6,097 bases of DNA from Actinomycetes bacterium (lineage in GTDB: Bacteria; Actinomycetota; Acidimicrobiia; Acidimicrobiales; RAAP-2). How positions within the stretch are numbered: position 1 is the first letter of the stretch; each line of letters starts with the position of its first letter. The translations under genes were made by a program, and so were the position numbers. A model generated the notes under the pieces. It did no database searches, was not told the DNA's origin, and worked only from the letters and a program-made list of their open reading frames with translations. The stretch is from positions 1 through 6,097 of the forward strand of contig JAKCEC010000084.1 in NCBI GenBank assembly GCA_021841725.1. The letters run 5' to 3'. Of this stretch, positions 5,498-6,097 are shown one piece after another.

Positions 5498-6097
5498 TTG
5501 ACCGCATCGCTCGAGCGCGCGAATTACAAAGTCACCTTCGGGGTGCTGGTCCTGGGCGTGTCGGCGTACGCGTTGTTGCAGTCGCTCGTGATCCCCGCGC
5601 TCACCACCATCCAGAGCACCATGCACACCACGCAGAACACCGTGACGTGGGTGGTGACCGCGTACCTGTTGTCCGCCTCGATCTTCACGCCGGTCATGGG
5701 ACGCGTGGGCGACATCCTGGGCAAGGAGCACGTGATGGTGGCCGCGCTGCTGGCGTTATCGGCGGGGTCGGTCGTCGCCGGACTGGCCACCAACGTGACG
5801 GTCCTCATCGTGGGGCGCGCGGTCCAGGGAATCGGCGGCGGGGTGATCCCCCTCGCCTTCGGCATCATCCGCGACGAATTCCCGCGCGAGAAGCTCGCCG
5901 GGGCCATCGGCACCATCGCGGCGATGACGGCGGTGGGCGGCGGCGTGGGTCTCGTCGTCGCCGGTCCGATTCTGGAGAAGCTCGGGCTGCACTGGCTCTT
6001 CTGGATCCCCTTCGTCATGACCACCATCGCGGCGGTCCTGACCTATCTCCTGGTACCCGAGTCCCCCGAACGATCGCCGGGGCGCATCTCCTACTCG
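5498..6097 (+). CDS. DHA2-type MFS drug exporter (N-terminal part, runs off the right edge)
   Basis: The frame runs 200 codons from a TTG at 5498 to the edge without a stop; full family members are about 450-550 residues. GAGGA at 5487-5491 lies about seven bases before the TTG. An in-frame GTG at 5450 has poorer spacing. The protein shows helix 1 (about 13-34, ending in L-V-I-P-A-L-T-T-I), T-W-V-V-T-A-Y-L-L at 50-58, MFS motif A G-R-V-G-D-I-L-G-K (68-76), motif B around R107 (G-R-A-V-Q-G-I-G-G-G) and antiporter motif C G-G-G-V-G-L-V-V-A-G-P (147-157). Motif C marks a proton-coupled exporter, and the pattern fits the 14-helix EmrB/QacA group. The substrate cannot be told. It follows the response regulator in the same direction after 195 bases, so it may belong to the envelope-stress response or be independent. 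Confidence 0.88.
   Translation, partial: MTASLERANYKVTFGVLVLGVSAYALLQSLVIPALTTIQSTMHTTQNTVTWVVTAYLLSASIFTPVMGRVGDILGKEHVMVAALLALSAGSVVAGLATNVTVLIVGRAVQGIGGGVIPLAFGIIRDEFPREKLAGAIGTIAAMTAVGGGVGLVVAGPILEKLGLHWLFWIPFVMTTIAAVLTYLLVPESPERSPGRISYS

Overview
The window comes from a GC-rich bacterial chromosome, most likely an actinobacterium. Four things point that way: strongly G/C-biased third codon positions, GTG and TTG starts, a candidate leaderless TANNNT promoter, and a PspC-domain histidine kinase paired with a LuxR-type regulator next to a divergent PspC-domain membrane protein. Lineage below phylum is a guess; Acidimicrobiia-like would fit but is not proven. No RNA gene, insertion sequence, CRISPR array or origin was recognised.

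Layout. On the minus strand, reading right to left from 3225: a PspC-domain membrane protein with a C-terminal LiaF/toastrack-like domain (3225-2287); a membrane-anchored or secreted CHAP-domain peptidoglycan hydrolase (2110-1406); a small multi-spanning protein resembling cytochrome b561 (1409-765), which overlaps the CHAP gene by 4 bases; and an exported kelch-repeat protein (608 to the left edge, incomplete). On the plus strand: a PspC-domain sensor histidine kinase (3366-4655); a NarL/LuxR response regulator (4652-5302) with an ATGA overlap; and the N-terminal half of a DHA2-type MFS exporter (5498 to the right edge).

How the genes fit together. The centre (2287-5302) has the architecture of an envelope-stress three-component system. 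Its parts are a membrane modulator, a sensor kinase sharing the PspC module, and a DNA-binding regulator, as in EsrISR of Corynebacterium glutamicum and, more distantly, LiaFSR of Firmicutes. The two transcription units diverge from a 140-base gap holding a perfect 13-bp inverted repeat (3263-3275 and 3293-3305). This is the best regulatory signal in the window and a good candidate for the regulator's operator. The flanking cell-wall hydrolase and drug-exporter-like gene suit an envelope-stress neighbourhood, but co-regulation is inferred from position only.

The gaps (609-764, 2111-2286, 3226-3365, 5303-5497) are all under 300 bases. They hold inverted repeats and weak promoter-like sequences, described below.
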